Source of the DNA: Klebsormidium nitens | Lineage: Eukaryota; Streptophyta; Klebsormidiophyceae; Klebsormidiales; Klebsormidiaceae | DNA: 64,000 bases | Direction: 5' to 3' | NCBI GenBank assembly: GCA_000708835.1 | Contig: DF237178.1 | Span: 1 to 64,000, forward strand | In this document: piece after piece, positions 1 through 12,200 of the stretch | How the letters are laid out: each line of letters opens with the position of its first letter | Position numbering within the stretch: position 1 is the stretch's first letter | Position numbers and translations under genes: made by a program | Notes under the pieces: generated by a model | What the model was told of the DNA's origin: nothing | Database searches by the model: none | The model's input: only the letters and a program-made list of their open reading frames with translations

Positions 1-1047
1 CGTGTAGTGATTCGATATATCAAATAAGTCGATAGCGTATAATAACGGACGATGCGCGGCCGCGAGTTTGGTGCGCAGCCAGAAGTCGGTACGCAGTCGT
101 GCCGTTACATCCTTGCAGGCCCTCCATCTTGCTCTGAACAGTGAGATGCTCAGCTCTGCACTTGACTCTTGAGCTGCAGCCAGGCTGCAGCCTGTTCACT
201 ACATAACTTACAAGACGCACAGAAATATTGCAAATCTTTTTTGCTTTTCCCTGCAGGTGTGACGGAGTAGTTACGGTGGCAGCTTCAAGATCGCGTGCGC
301 GGGCGGGCCCCGGTTCGAATCCCCGTTGGAGCAAGCGGGGCTGCATCCTTAAGTTCTGCAACACCCGCAGCGCACGGCAATCAAAATCGACGTCGGAGAT
401 TACTCCCTGCCAAATGCAGCTGTTCCGTAGCCGCAGCATCGAAAAGTCTGTTTAACGAACCTTCACTAGTCGGCGACATTCGGCGGCTTTACCGATCAGG
501 TCTCTTTAGGCTTCTATTTCCCGAACCGAATCTTAGGCGAAACTAGGTTAAGTTCAGGCCTCGGATTAGGCTACCAAATTCGCCGATAACGCCTAAACAT
601 TCCGCGCGTGCTCTGGTAAGTGGTCGGCGGTTATTAGGCTTCACACGCCTAATCATTCGGCGTCTAACTTCCTCACAGTGATATATATATCGCGTGGATC
701 GGATTTGTATTCTGCCAAATTTTGAGATACAAAGTTCATCAACAAGGCCAAACGCATAATCCTGGTTGGAAGCGCGGTGCCGCGCGGCCGCGGCGGCCGA
801 GCTTGCCGCCGCGCACGTCGGACCAGGCTAAGCTGAGCTGGGGCCGCGCGCGCGCGCCGCGGATAAACTTGAAGAGTCGTGACAGCGCCGACCGTACCGT
901 GTCCAGGGTTTGGCTAATGCTATCGGACGGTCTGAATGTGGTTGTACCTGAACCACGTGCGACCCAAGCTTAGGCATGGACTCCTCTGAACTTACTTTAA
1001 AGTTACGCTGATTAGAGTTACACCCCCTGAGCGGGCCCTGACAGTTA
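1..1047. other. Intergenic, no gene recognised
   Basis: No open frame here resembles a known protein and no multi-exon model could be built. A GGTTCGAATCC B-box-like string near 312-322 does not sit in a foldable tRNA. The stretch at 500-670 is rich in scattered TAGGC/GCCTA motifs in both orientations, and a short run of alternating TA lies near 682-690. The left boundary of the window cuts whatever lies upstream. Confidence 0.5.
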
Positions 1048-1695
1048 GGGTACCGTCATTTTGTAGCTGGTACCCCCCCATAGATATTTGGGGGGGAGGG
1101 ACCCGAGGCTACGCAAAGGAAGTCTGGGCCTCCTTGGGGGGGTGGCCTAGGGTCGGTGCAGCCACAAGAAGCCGGAGGGGGGGGGGGCTTGAGGCCTGCG
1201 CCGAATGCGCCAGAGACGGCCATAATATCTTCTCAAAATGCCCAAAAACACTGAGATCTGTTCAGCTGCATGCTTGTTCATAAAAGCAAAATGACATCAG
1301 ATTCTTACTAGACTCAACTGGACTGTCATTCTGAACTCCCTCTATAATCAGGGCCATTTTGATCTCCAAATAAATATACCGTATGATCATTGACATGTAG
1401 GGTATAAGAAGCAATGAGCAGGTCTTCGTCTTTAAAACGGCCATGCCAGTAGAATATATTAGCAGGCTGCAGGCCCAAAACCCGCAAAACAATACCGCAC
1501 ATTTGAATGTTGCAACTTGCAAGCAAGAGTTCATATGGTATATTGGGGGAACCATCCTAGATAGGCTCTGGCTGCGTTTGGCTGCTTGAGGCCTGGTGGC
1601 CCCGCAGGGGCCCCCCGGGGGGCTAGGGTACTAGGCTCGTCAAAAAAGGGTCGATTTATCACTAGGGGGGTACCAGTTACAAAATGACGTTACCC
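1048..1695. mobile_element. 648-bp terminal-inverted-repeat element (non-autonomous DNA transposon)
   Basis: Positions 1048-1078 and 1665-1695 are inverted copies of each other over 31 bp with two mismatches; each begins GGGTA and ends in GGTACCCCCC (read inward). The flanking trinucleotides are TTA on the left (1045-1047) and TTG on the right (1696-1698), which could be a decayed 3-bp target duplication of PIF/Harbinger type. The interior has long G tracts near both ends and no transposase-like frame. The repeat is seen directly; the superfamily assignment is inference and weak. Confidence 0.72.
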
Positions 1696-3272
1696 TTGTC
1701 AAGAGTTTTATCTGGGACACCGTTGACCAGCAACTTGACACTTGGCTTCCGCTCGTCAGCTCTCGCCGCCACTCGGGATTCGCGCTGGGAGGATTCAGGT
1801 TCACTGTATCTCCACACTCTTCGAGAGAAGCAGAGAGGAGGAACATGGTGTTTTGTCTCTAGCCTCCAGGATTTGGCCATGGTTGCCCCTCAATTTTCAG
1901 TTTTGGCTCCTCGCACTTCTTCTTGGACGAGATATCAGCACTCTGGGGAGGCGGGAGGATTGCTCAGCATTCCTTGATACAGTAAAAGCGGAGACGTGTT
2001 TGAGATAGCTAGCAGTGTGGCGCTCCAGGGCGTTCGGCAAAAGCTCCGTTGTAAGACTGCTGCGAAGGTCCTCAGCTCTGCTTGGGAGCTATACATCTAG
2101 CTTGTGATCCTCGCACAGGTCTTTCTGCAAACGCATGAGTAGCACAGGCATTGACGGTCTCCAGTTTGCCCAAATGTTGCTTATTCTCGTTCTGTAGCTC
2201 ACCCCTTCATCTTGGACACCAACTAATGGTCACCAACTACTGCTGATACCTCACAACTGGTCATGTGGGGCCAGTCAGGGACAGAGGCAGTCAGCATTGC
2301 ACATACTGAGCCGAAGTGTAACTTTTAAGGTGCGCCTGCGATGTTGAGACTCCCCTTCTACTGGTTGGTTGGGTAATATTGTTGCAACACCTTGCATATA
2401 GACTTGCATAAACTATGAAAGAGATCTTTGCTCGTTATCTTTCTTCTAGCATGCTCTTGGATCGTCCACACTCTTGAGACTTCGTCAGACACTCTGGAAG
2501 GGGCAAGGTAGAGCCGCATGCACTTGATGAGCTCATGAGATCTAGGAGTCAAACATTTTTCCTTCTGAACTTATCTCTCTTCCACGATAGACCGTCTTTG
2601 CGAAAGCAGCTCTGTCATGAGTACACTGGTCATTGAAACAAGGTCTTTCTGAATTTCAGTGGGGTGCTGTCAGCTCTGTCAATTATCATACTTAAGCTGC
2701 CTCAGGTTCAAAGTATCTGGTTGCCTTGATGCAAGCGTCCTTCGCATAATCATTGGCTGTTGCACTTGATTGTGGCCAGATGATCCTTCAATTGGACCTC
2801 ATTCTAAAGAGGATGAAACCTCCTTTGGTAAAGAGCTTTCAAAAGTAGTTGCACACGTCAGCTGTTAGCGAGCCTGTTTTGGGACAGAGCTCAGCTGAGA
2901 TCCCTGACCTGCATGAGAGTAAAGCTTGAGCAATCTGATCAGTGACACCAGGGAGACGAAGAAACAATCATTAAAAGATGAAGGCCTCGTCTTCTTCGCC
3001 GTAACTGCGCAGCTTTTTTATCTTTGCCATCTTAACTTTTTTTTTGCTCGCATTGCATTGGAACCGCCACATGATTATGCGGTTCATGAACGCTCCCCAA
3101 TTCTACACTACGGCCCAGCTTATGGGGTGTCATCAGAGGCCCCAGCTGATGGAAAAGATTGCAAAAGAAGTTTCAAGATCTCTCTCATACTCCTCTTTTT
3201 CCAGGGTACTTAGGTTCCGTACCGTTCGAAAGGGCATCCCAAAGTATTGTGTGTCGCGCACGATTTTCTTCC
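1696..3272. other. Upstream region of the Ca2+-ATPase gene
   Basis: No recognisable coding sequence was found. The interval presumably holds the promoter and 5' untranslated region of the calcium pump that starts at 3273. The frame of the first pump exon stays open back to 3159 but has no family similarity there. A possible acceptor (TTTTTCCAG) lies just before 3204, so an upstream non-coding or coding exon cannot be excluded. Confidence 0.4.
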
Positions 3273-6200
3273 ATGGCGGAAGAACCCACCCAGGCGCCAG
3301 CAGGTTCGGAGGGACAGGAGGCCCGCTTTGGTGTCACTGCTGATGAGCTCAGCAAATTGTCAGCAGATGGTGGCATTGAGTATCTTCAACACCTGGGCAG
3401 GGTCAGTTCTGTCTTCCCTTGCGGCTGTCTGATTGAATGCATCAGTTGGTTTTGAGCATCCGCTTGAGCACCGAAGCTCCTTTTCTACTGCACTTGATGC
3501 CGCTTGTTGTCCTATGCGACTTGTACACTCATTTTTCGCCTATCACAAGTGTTGTTCTTGCTAACCAATGATAATGTTCACAGGTTTCTGGTTGTAACCG
3601 CGTAGAAAAGAATGTTCTTTTCCGCAGGTTGAGGCGTTGGGGAAGAAACTGCGCACAGATTTAGAGGGTGGCCTCCCTGGCACAGAGGACGATCTCCAGC
3701 AGCGGCGGGATGCGTTCGGCACCAACACATTTCCTGAGAAACCCACAAGGAGCTTGCTTGTAAGTCTTTCGGGTGTCACAAGGGCATCTGTTGCAAAAAA
3801 GTCGTAACGAGAGTTGACTGGTGGAAGTTTGTGTAATTTTCAGAGTGTGCGGGAAGAGCTTGGAGGGTACCCAAAGAACGTGCCTGCCCTTTCACGTGAA
3901 TTTTGACCTAACGCTTTGTCTGAAGTTGCTTTCGAGGTTTTGAAGGCAGCGCTTTTTGAATGAGGCTTTCGAGTTCTCTTGATCTCTTGATGACACTTCC
4001 AACAATTATGCTTTCGTCACTAATCTTCATTATCAAATCGATCGTCCTACCTGCGGGCTCTCTCTAAGCTACTCTGTCACTAAAAAGACTACCAGGAGAC
4101 TCGTCCATCTAGATTGCTCCCCTGATCATCCGTCTCCTCAACTTTCTTGTTGCCTGCTTTGTTCCCCCTTTTCCTCTTCCTTTTTTCACCTCCTCATGAC
4201 TAGAGCATGGGATTGCCCATCTATTTACTTTCAGACGACTCACAACATCTTCGTTTTCTTACGCAGTCCTTTCTCTACGAGGCAATGCAAGACACGACGC
4301 TCATCATTCTGGCAGTCTGCGCCGTTGTTTCTCTGGGCGTAGGCCTGGGAACTGAGGGGGTGGAGTCCGGCTGGTATGACGGGGCTGGAATCGTCTTTGC
4401 GATTGTCCTGGTTGTTTTGGTCACAGGTACGATTTTATCCACTCCGGAGGTTCTGGGCACAGGCGCGTCTCTCATTAACGGAATTGTCAGGGTTTTAGGA
4501 TCTTAGGGTTTCGAAGTCGCTCAGGAGAATGGATTGTTAGGCTTCTGGGTACTCAGGATATGGGGCCTCCAGGGGTTCCAGCCCTTCTGACAATTCGTGT
4601 CCTCTTGTCCTCTCAGAAGGTCCTAAGCCTTCGATCCAGCTGAAAGCAAGCGCTTTCACTTTCTTCTCCTTTTTGGGTGATCACTTCCTCTGCCTTACAA
4701 CGTTAGTCAGTCCTCGGTGCTTGCTGACAAATGAAAAGGTTGGTTTCACCTTCTGGGCGTCAGCTTGGATCGGTAAAGAACAGCAAGCGACACGCTAGTG
4801 GTCGCCTAGAACGGGACAGTTGTCCGATTGCTTAGGCCGACGAGTATGTCGGAAGTAGCACTCAAAACAGAGGGGATGAACGAAAATCGTTTAGACTGTC
4901 TGTGAAGGACACGACGTGCTCACCGGTTGAAAATCAACGACGTGCTCACCGGTTGAAAACTAACATAAAGAGCACCTTCTGGATCGACTTGCAATTTTAG
5001 CCAAACGTTTTCCTCTGACTCGGCATAGTATAATCATCAATAAAAGAAGTGCGCTCCCACTTTTTTTAGGCGTCAATAACTACCGGCAGGCGGGCCAGTT
5101 CCGCGACCTCAACGCGGAGAAACGGAAGATCATGCTCCAGGTCAGCCGGGGCGGGCGGCGGGTGCGGGTATGCATATACGACCTCGTGGTCGGGGACATT
5201 GTGCACTTAGCCATCGGGGATCAGGTGAGAGCCCACACTAGTATTCCGGAAAATTGCGGACTCTTGATTACTTGGATATGCTAGGCTTCGAGACTGAAGT
5301 GGCGTTCTCAAGTTGCTTGGTCATTCACGCTTTTAGCAGGGACTCTAAAGTATCACAGCAATGGACAGTCGACAGAGAAACAGAGCAGCGAGTGACTTCC
5401 ACAAGTAGCTTCGCCCTTAACCCAATTCGTTCGAAGGGCATACCAGACACAAACCACGTTCCCTTGGTAGACGGGCATTTGAACAACTACAAACCAACCT
5501 TGGTTATCGCGATCTCTTCAGTTCAGTGTCCCGGAGTTGCGAGTAACGTTCCCAAAGTAACCGCCGGACCAACAGTACTTCAACCAGCCTCGATTAGCGC
5601 AAGTTTTCCCCCTACTTATTCATTCAAAATCCGCCCACGACCAGCTTCGACAGTCCTTACGCAAGGCGTTCGTATGTGGTCATCGGCCACTTCCTCGATG
5701 TTCACTTCCCTTCCCCTGACTCGCTGAGGGTTTTTCTGACACGACAAAACGGACGGTCCGCAGGTCCCTGCGGACGGCGTTTTCGTGTCCGGCCACTCCC
5801 TGACCGTCGATGAGTCGAGCATGACCGGTGAGAGCGACCCCGTGCACAAGGACGCCGGACACCCGTTCCTGGTGTCCGGCTGCAAAGTCTCGGACGGTTT
5901 CGGACGCCTCTTGGTGACCGCGGTCGGGATGCGGACGGAGTGGGGCAAGGTCATGGCGACGCTGAACGAGAGCGAGGAGCAGGAGACGCCGCTGCAGGTG
6001 ATGCTCCACATTTCTGCACTTCCGTTTTCACAGCTGTGGGTCGAGTACTGGTTCATGACGCGTCCGATTCCGGGAGCTTGGATATTGATGTCAAGAAAGA
6101 ACGTGTATGAGAGTTTTTAGTTTTCATCTGAATCAGTCAGATAAGTCTGCTTATCAACTGACGCGGTAGGTGAGAGAACACTGAAGAGCAAAAAACAAGG

Positions 6201-9200
6201 TTACTGATATCTTCCAAAGCCAAAGGCTGTCTTGGATACTGAAACAACGATATTTAGAGCGCGGGTAGTTGGCTGACGAGATCCTAATCGTTGTCTCTTC
6301 GTCAACATTTTTTGTGGATATCGGAGACAGTCATGTTTTTCTGACACAGAAATAGTATCATCTGGATTGCAACGGCTCCCAGATCGAATTCCTCCTCACT
6401 CATTTGATCGAAGCATCTGAGCAGTGCACGAAACTAACGATTCTCAAAGCCTTCATCCGTTTGCAGGCGCGGCTCAAAGTGGTGGCCACAGTTCTTGGGA
6501 AGCTGGGCCTGACGGTGGCGGCACTAGTATTTCTGGCACTCATGATCAGGTGGGGGCTCTTTTCCTTTGGCGCTGGTTGCCTCAACCAACAGCAAAGTCT
6601 TCCGCTTCCCTCGTGAGCTATGAAAGCTCTTTCAGTCGTCTGTTACCGAATCATGGCCGGTTTGCCCCTTTTTTTCCGACACTCTCTCTCTTTTCAGTTG
6701 CTTCGACGGTGGTTGACATCGATTCCACCCCTGAGCGCACAAGTAGACATTCGAAAACTATAAGGACGTTCCCACAGCACCCAACAGAGTGAAGTGTTCC
6801 GAGAGCGACAGGCCGAAACGTTGGCTTGTCCAATTGGCAAGGGACGACGTGAACCAGTCTGCCGAAAGGTCGTTTGGCAGCCGCAGGCTTACAACAGTCT
6901 CTGATGTCCTTTTACTCTGTCTAGGGGTCCTTTGAAGGTCTGCCGCTCCCTTCATACTGCACTGTAGCATGCTAAACCTCATTCGAGTTCCTGTGTCGAC
7001 ACAACGCAATCCGAGGATACAACAGAACAATTCAAGGAGCGTCTTCTTGCTTACACTCTTTGCCCAGCCGTCTGCCGAAGCTATACACGATGACATCTTC
7101 TCCAATTTCTCGTAGCAAACAGTTTGGCAGACAGAACCGAAGACCTACAAGGAGCAAGGATAAGACTTGTCAAAAGTCTATTGCTGACGGTGTCTGTTCA
7201 TTCCGTTGCTTCAGATGGTTCGTGCAGAAAAACAAATTGGCAACGCAAAAGTGGAACCCATTCCCTAAAATAGTAGAAGCACCACGGATTGGGTGCCATG
7301 CTGACATTCTATGCCCACCCAAAACGACCCAGGCTGTTCACGACTACATACATACTTTCTCAGCTCATATAAAATACAAACCCGCAAACAGAACGGAAGG
7401 CCAACAAGGACTATATGTAATCTCAGCTCATGTGTGAAACAAATCGGTAAACAGAACGGAAGGCCGACAAGGAATGTGTGTTACCTCCACCAGTTGCTGA
7501 ACAAATCCGCAAACAGAACGGAAGGCCCACTAAGATGAAACGAGAAGAGGTTCCGGAAATTTATGCTGACGGTTTGGAGACATTCCGTTTTTTCAGATGG
7601 TTCGCGACCACCGACTTCCACAACTTCCGCGGCAAGGACCTGCAGCAGATCGTCAACTTCTTCGCGATCGCCGTCACCGTCGTCGTCATCGCCGTTCCGG
7701 AGGGGCTGCCCCTGGCCGTCACGCTGACGTGAGCTGACGTCATCCGGGCTGGACTGAGCGGTTGCTTTGTGGCCCCATGTGTTCCTGTGAGAAACCATGA
7801 AATGTGACGTTTGTAGGGTGGTCACACAATCGACTGATCCCAGACAATCTGAAAGTGGCTCCCCGACGGATTCGTTTCAAGTAATGCTGACGAAGCTAAG
7901 CTGGGATCTTTGGGCTTAAGTGTTGGACACTTCCTCGTCCTTTCAACTCTATCAGCGTGTTCTATCGAAAGGGCGCTTTGGAAAGCCAGTTCCGTTTCCG
8001 CTGTTCCGCAGGCTCGGCTTGGTGGCAGGTGACGGCTTACGACGTTCTGTCGTTCGAAGTTTATACTTTGTCAGTCTTTTCTAGCTTATCAATGTTGACA
8101 GCACGTAAAAGCCGTCCCGGTTCCGCTGTTCCGCAGGCTGGGCTACTCGATGCGGAAGATGGCGGACAAGGCCCCGGTGTTGTAACAGTCAAAATTGTTT
8201 TGAGTTGGTCCTATATTGCCGCGATTGAAGGGAAGTATGGAGAACCAGTTCCGGTTCCGCTGTTCCGCAGGCTGGGCTACTCAATGCGGAAGATGATGGC
8301 GGACAAGGCCCTGGTGCGACACCTGGCCGCCTGCGAGACCATGGGGTCCGCCACCACCATCTGCAGCGACAAAACCGGCACGCTCACGCTTAACCAGGTG
8401 CGTAAACCCAAAACGGTCTTCGAAATTCCACCAGGGAAGAGAAAGCCTTGAAGTTCAAGCGTAAACCTGTGTCAGACGAGAGTCAGGCTTTATCCAGTTG
8501 TTCAAAAGTTCAGGGAAGTGTGAGTAGTATGCTGCTTTAGAGGGGCGTCATCGTTTCAAGCCTTGCTGCAAGAACTTCGTGCGGCCAAGCTTGCCAACCG
8601 AGCAGTAATGGTTGTGACACTTGCTCGGTGAATCCGTTCTGATCTCGTCTCCTCCTTGCTCGTAGAACCGGTACAAGTTGCCTTTCTTCCAGATCTTGTG
8701 GAGCTTGAACAAGCGCCTTCCTTTTGCAAATGTGGAAGGGAGCAAGCCAGTCTGCATCCAGAAGCATTAGGTAGGTTTTATTAACGATATCAGAAGCCGA
8801 ACGAAACGCTGACGCCGTCCAATCTTTTTGCCCCGCAGATGTCCGTGGTAACCAGTTGGGTGGCTGGCAAGCGTCGCGACGTGGAATCGACGGCTGTGGA
8901 GCTCCGACGGCCGGCGATGGACGTCCTGCTGGAGGGCGTGTTCCAGAACACGAGCGGAAGCGTCTTCCAGCCGGAAGGCTCAGCGGAACCGGAAGTCACC
9001 GGAAGCCCCACCGAGACAGCGGTCCTGGCGTGGGGTCTTAAGGTAAGGTATCGAACCTCTTGGCGAGTCGTCGTCGTTTGGAGCTAGCTTAGAATTGCTT
9101 ATGCAAAATGAGCGATTTGTCAGCAAAGGGCTTTTGACACTTCGCTCATTGGCAGGCATACTGCATAGAAAGCGGGCTGAGCTTGGCTGTTTAAACTTCA

Positions 9201-12200
9201 TCGCTTTTGGAACTTCTTGTCCCCGTTTCTGAGTTGCAATAGTTTGCCGTTAGCAATAGACTGGTGCGAGGCAACCCCGTCCTATCCATATCGGCTGACG
9301 TAGTCTCGCTTTGCCGCAAATATGGGAATAATGACTACTCTGCCCTTGCATCTGATTCTGATCGATTTCATTTCGCAGTTGGGTGGCAGTCCCGGCAAAG
9401 TGAAGGGGCACTCGCGCGTGTTGACAGTATCATCCTTCAACTCCTTAAAGAAGCGGATGGGCGTTGCTGTAAAGGACAGCGCGGGGAGCGTTAGAGTGCA
9501 CTGGAAGGGCGCGGCGGAGATCATAGTCGAGGAGAGCGCGCACTTTGTGGATGAGACGGGAACGCTGCAGGTTGTGACTGACGAGAAGGTGGGGTCATTT
9601 TCCTTCTGAGAGTCTTCTTCTGTTCTCTTTGATGGTCTACTTAGTACTCGTTCTTACTTCTTTCTGCTTTACTTGTCATCGAGGTGATGAGAGATATCCT
9701 TCAAGAAGGAGTGCAAGGTGTTGAGAGATATTCTTCGAGAAGGAGTGCAGTACTGCTGTCGCATACTGAACTCGGGCTCTGGTCTATTCGTTCGTGTGCC
9801 CCATCAAGACCTTGGCTTTTCTAGCGCGTACGTCGCCGAGCTCTGAGTTTGCTTCTCAAAAGCGTGCTCAACGTGAAAATTGGTCACACTTCTGCACTTG
9901 CTACTTTGCTGCTTCAAAACCCTGTACTCGTCATCCTCGGGACGCCGCTTACAAATACCTTCGTATCTGAAGGCAGCTGCGCTAAGGAGAACTGATTCTG
10001 CGCTGAGCAGAAAATTTCCACGGTCTGGAAAATCGACGTGATCGAACACGTAAAGAACCGCACAAATCTCAAGCTCTCGTTTCTTCCCTCCAGAGAGCCG
10101 AGCTCAACCAGGTGATCGACGACATGGCCCAACGCAGCCTGCGCGCGCTCTGTCTCGCTTACCGAGATTTGAGCGCGCGCGAGCACCCAGAGAGCGAGGA
10201 CGACTTTGAGCGGTGGGCGATCCCCGAGGGGGGGCTCACCTGCTTAGCAATCGTAGGCATCAAGGACCCCCCCAGACCGGGGGTGCCGGAGGCCGTGGCG
10301 AAGTGCCAAGCAGCGGGAGTCATGGTGATGACAGCCGCTTAATATTCCCGTGATCAATGTGCTTATTGCCTTCGAGATTAGTGTCGTTTGCAAGTTATGT
10401 GGTACTCTGGCATGGTCGATAGTAGAGAAGAGAACTGTTTTCGTTGTCCTCTTTTTGCGCCCGGCCACTCGCCGTGGTTGAATGACATTATGCTGCGTTC
10501 TGAGCTCATCGCACTGGAAGAGTAGCGATCCAACAAGTTCCGTTTGGAGCTCGCTAAGTTACCTTTGCAAAGCGTCACCTGTCTCCAATCATGATCTTCC
10601 TTGAAAGGGACAGGATTCAGGCTCTGAGCCCAGGCCGTGAGCGCCTACCATCTACCATCTTCTGACACGGTGTAGCAACTGGCTCACCCTTACTCCGAGT
10701 CGCTGCTCCGAAACAATATGCTTCTCAACCATTACATCGTAACCCTCAAAAGCAAACAGGACTACGTGATGCCTGCGGCATCCTCACGCCCGGGGGGCTC
10801 GTAACGAGTTCTGCGATTTTTAACCTAGTTCCTAACCCGCTAATCTTTTTTCCGCCTAGGTCCGTATGGTTACGGGCGACAACCTGGCGACCGCCAAAGC
10901 CATCGCCGCCGAGTGCGGCATCCTCACGTCCGGGGGGGTCGCCATGGAGGGCCGCGAGTTCCGAACGCTCCCCCCTGCAGCGCAGCGCGAAATCCTACCG
11001 ACCCTGCAAGTGCTCGCGCGCTCTTCTCCGACGGACAAGCACACGCTCGTGAAGCTGCTAAAGCGGTCGGGGGAAGTGGTCGGGGTTACCGGTGACGGGA
11101 CGAACGACGCGCCCGCGCTGAGGGAGGCGGATATTGGGTTATCGATGGGGTTATCCGGAACGGAGACGGCCAAGGAGAGCTCGGACATTGTAATTCTGGA
11201 CGATAACTTTGCGTCGTGCGTCAAGGTGGGGGAACGGAAACGTCCGGATGGATCCAAAGCTCAGCACTGAGATTGGTTCAAAGGGGAGCTCCGGACGCTG
11301 TAACTTCGGACAATGGTTTGCGTCGTGATGCCAGTCGATTGGACCGCAGAGCTGTGTTGGGTGTGGAAGCTTTGGGTGCTGACCTCAAAGGCGAAGGGTG
11401 GCATCTCGCGGTGCAATCAGAGGACCCGGCAACCGCTTTTCTCCCATGGAACGCGTCGTCTTAGCTTGGCCATGAAGCTCAGTAGAGACTCTCAATTCTG
11501 CTCGTGCGAACCCTCCGGTGCTATCCGGTGGCCAGACGCCGCACGTCGTTTCAGCCCATTTTCGTTTCAGCTTGTACAGGAATCTTTGTTCAGCTCTTCG
11601 ACCGTCTTTTCTCCATTAAGTTCGAGCCTGTCACTCCAAGGGATAGCGGCTTTTTCCAGCGGACACATCACAAGATCCTCCGTTCTCGTTCGCTCTGCAG
11701 GTGGTGCGGTGGGGCCGCAGCGTGTTCGCCAACATCCAGAAGTTCGTGCAGTTCCAGCTAACCATCAATGTGGTTGCGCTAACCGTGAACTTCGTGTCCG
11801 CGGTCGCGTCCGGGAGCGCGCCACTGACCGTTGTCCAGGTGAGCCCCGGACGTCCGTTTCCTTCATAAAGGCAGACCTCTTGTCCTCTTGTCAAATTATG
11901 ATTCTTTGATTAGACGGTAAGTCGTTAATTGCAGTCGGGTTCGGAAAGCCAGACGTACATTCATCCTACTATCATGTCTTCGTACTTCCCATGCCTCCGC
12001 CGTCTCTTCCTTAGAAATTTATTCTCGTCCAAAGACTGAAAGCACGGTTACTTATTTTTAAGCACACAAGGAGATCAGACGTAGCGACGATATGCGCCGC
12101 TGGGTACTTTTTGACCTCTTGAATCTTCCTTCTTTCTCTTTGCAGTTGCTGTGGGTCAATCTGATTCAAGATACGCTAGGCGCTCTGGCGCTGGCCACAG

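Noticed and set aside
250-340. tRNA-like sequence with GGTTCGAATCC
   Set aside because: The T-stem has two C-C mismatches and no acceptor stem pairs with the 3' side (TTGGAGC), so it is not a functional tRNA; at most a very old tRNA-derived fragment.
1262-1555. 97-codon minus-strand frame inside the 1048-1695 element as a transposase remnant
   Set aside because: No DDE-type or HTH motif; Ile/Leu/Tyr-rich chance frame in AT-rich DNA.
7984-8190. Upstream copies as mutually exclusive alternative exons of the Ca2+-ATPase
   Set aside because: The copies are truncated, carry indels or early stops and lack donors, so they cannot replace exon 8.
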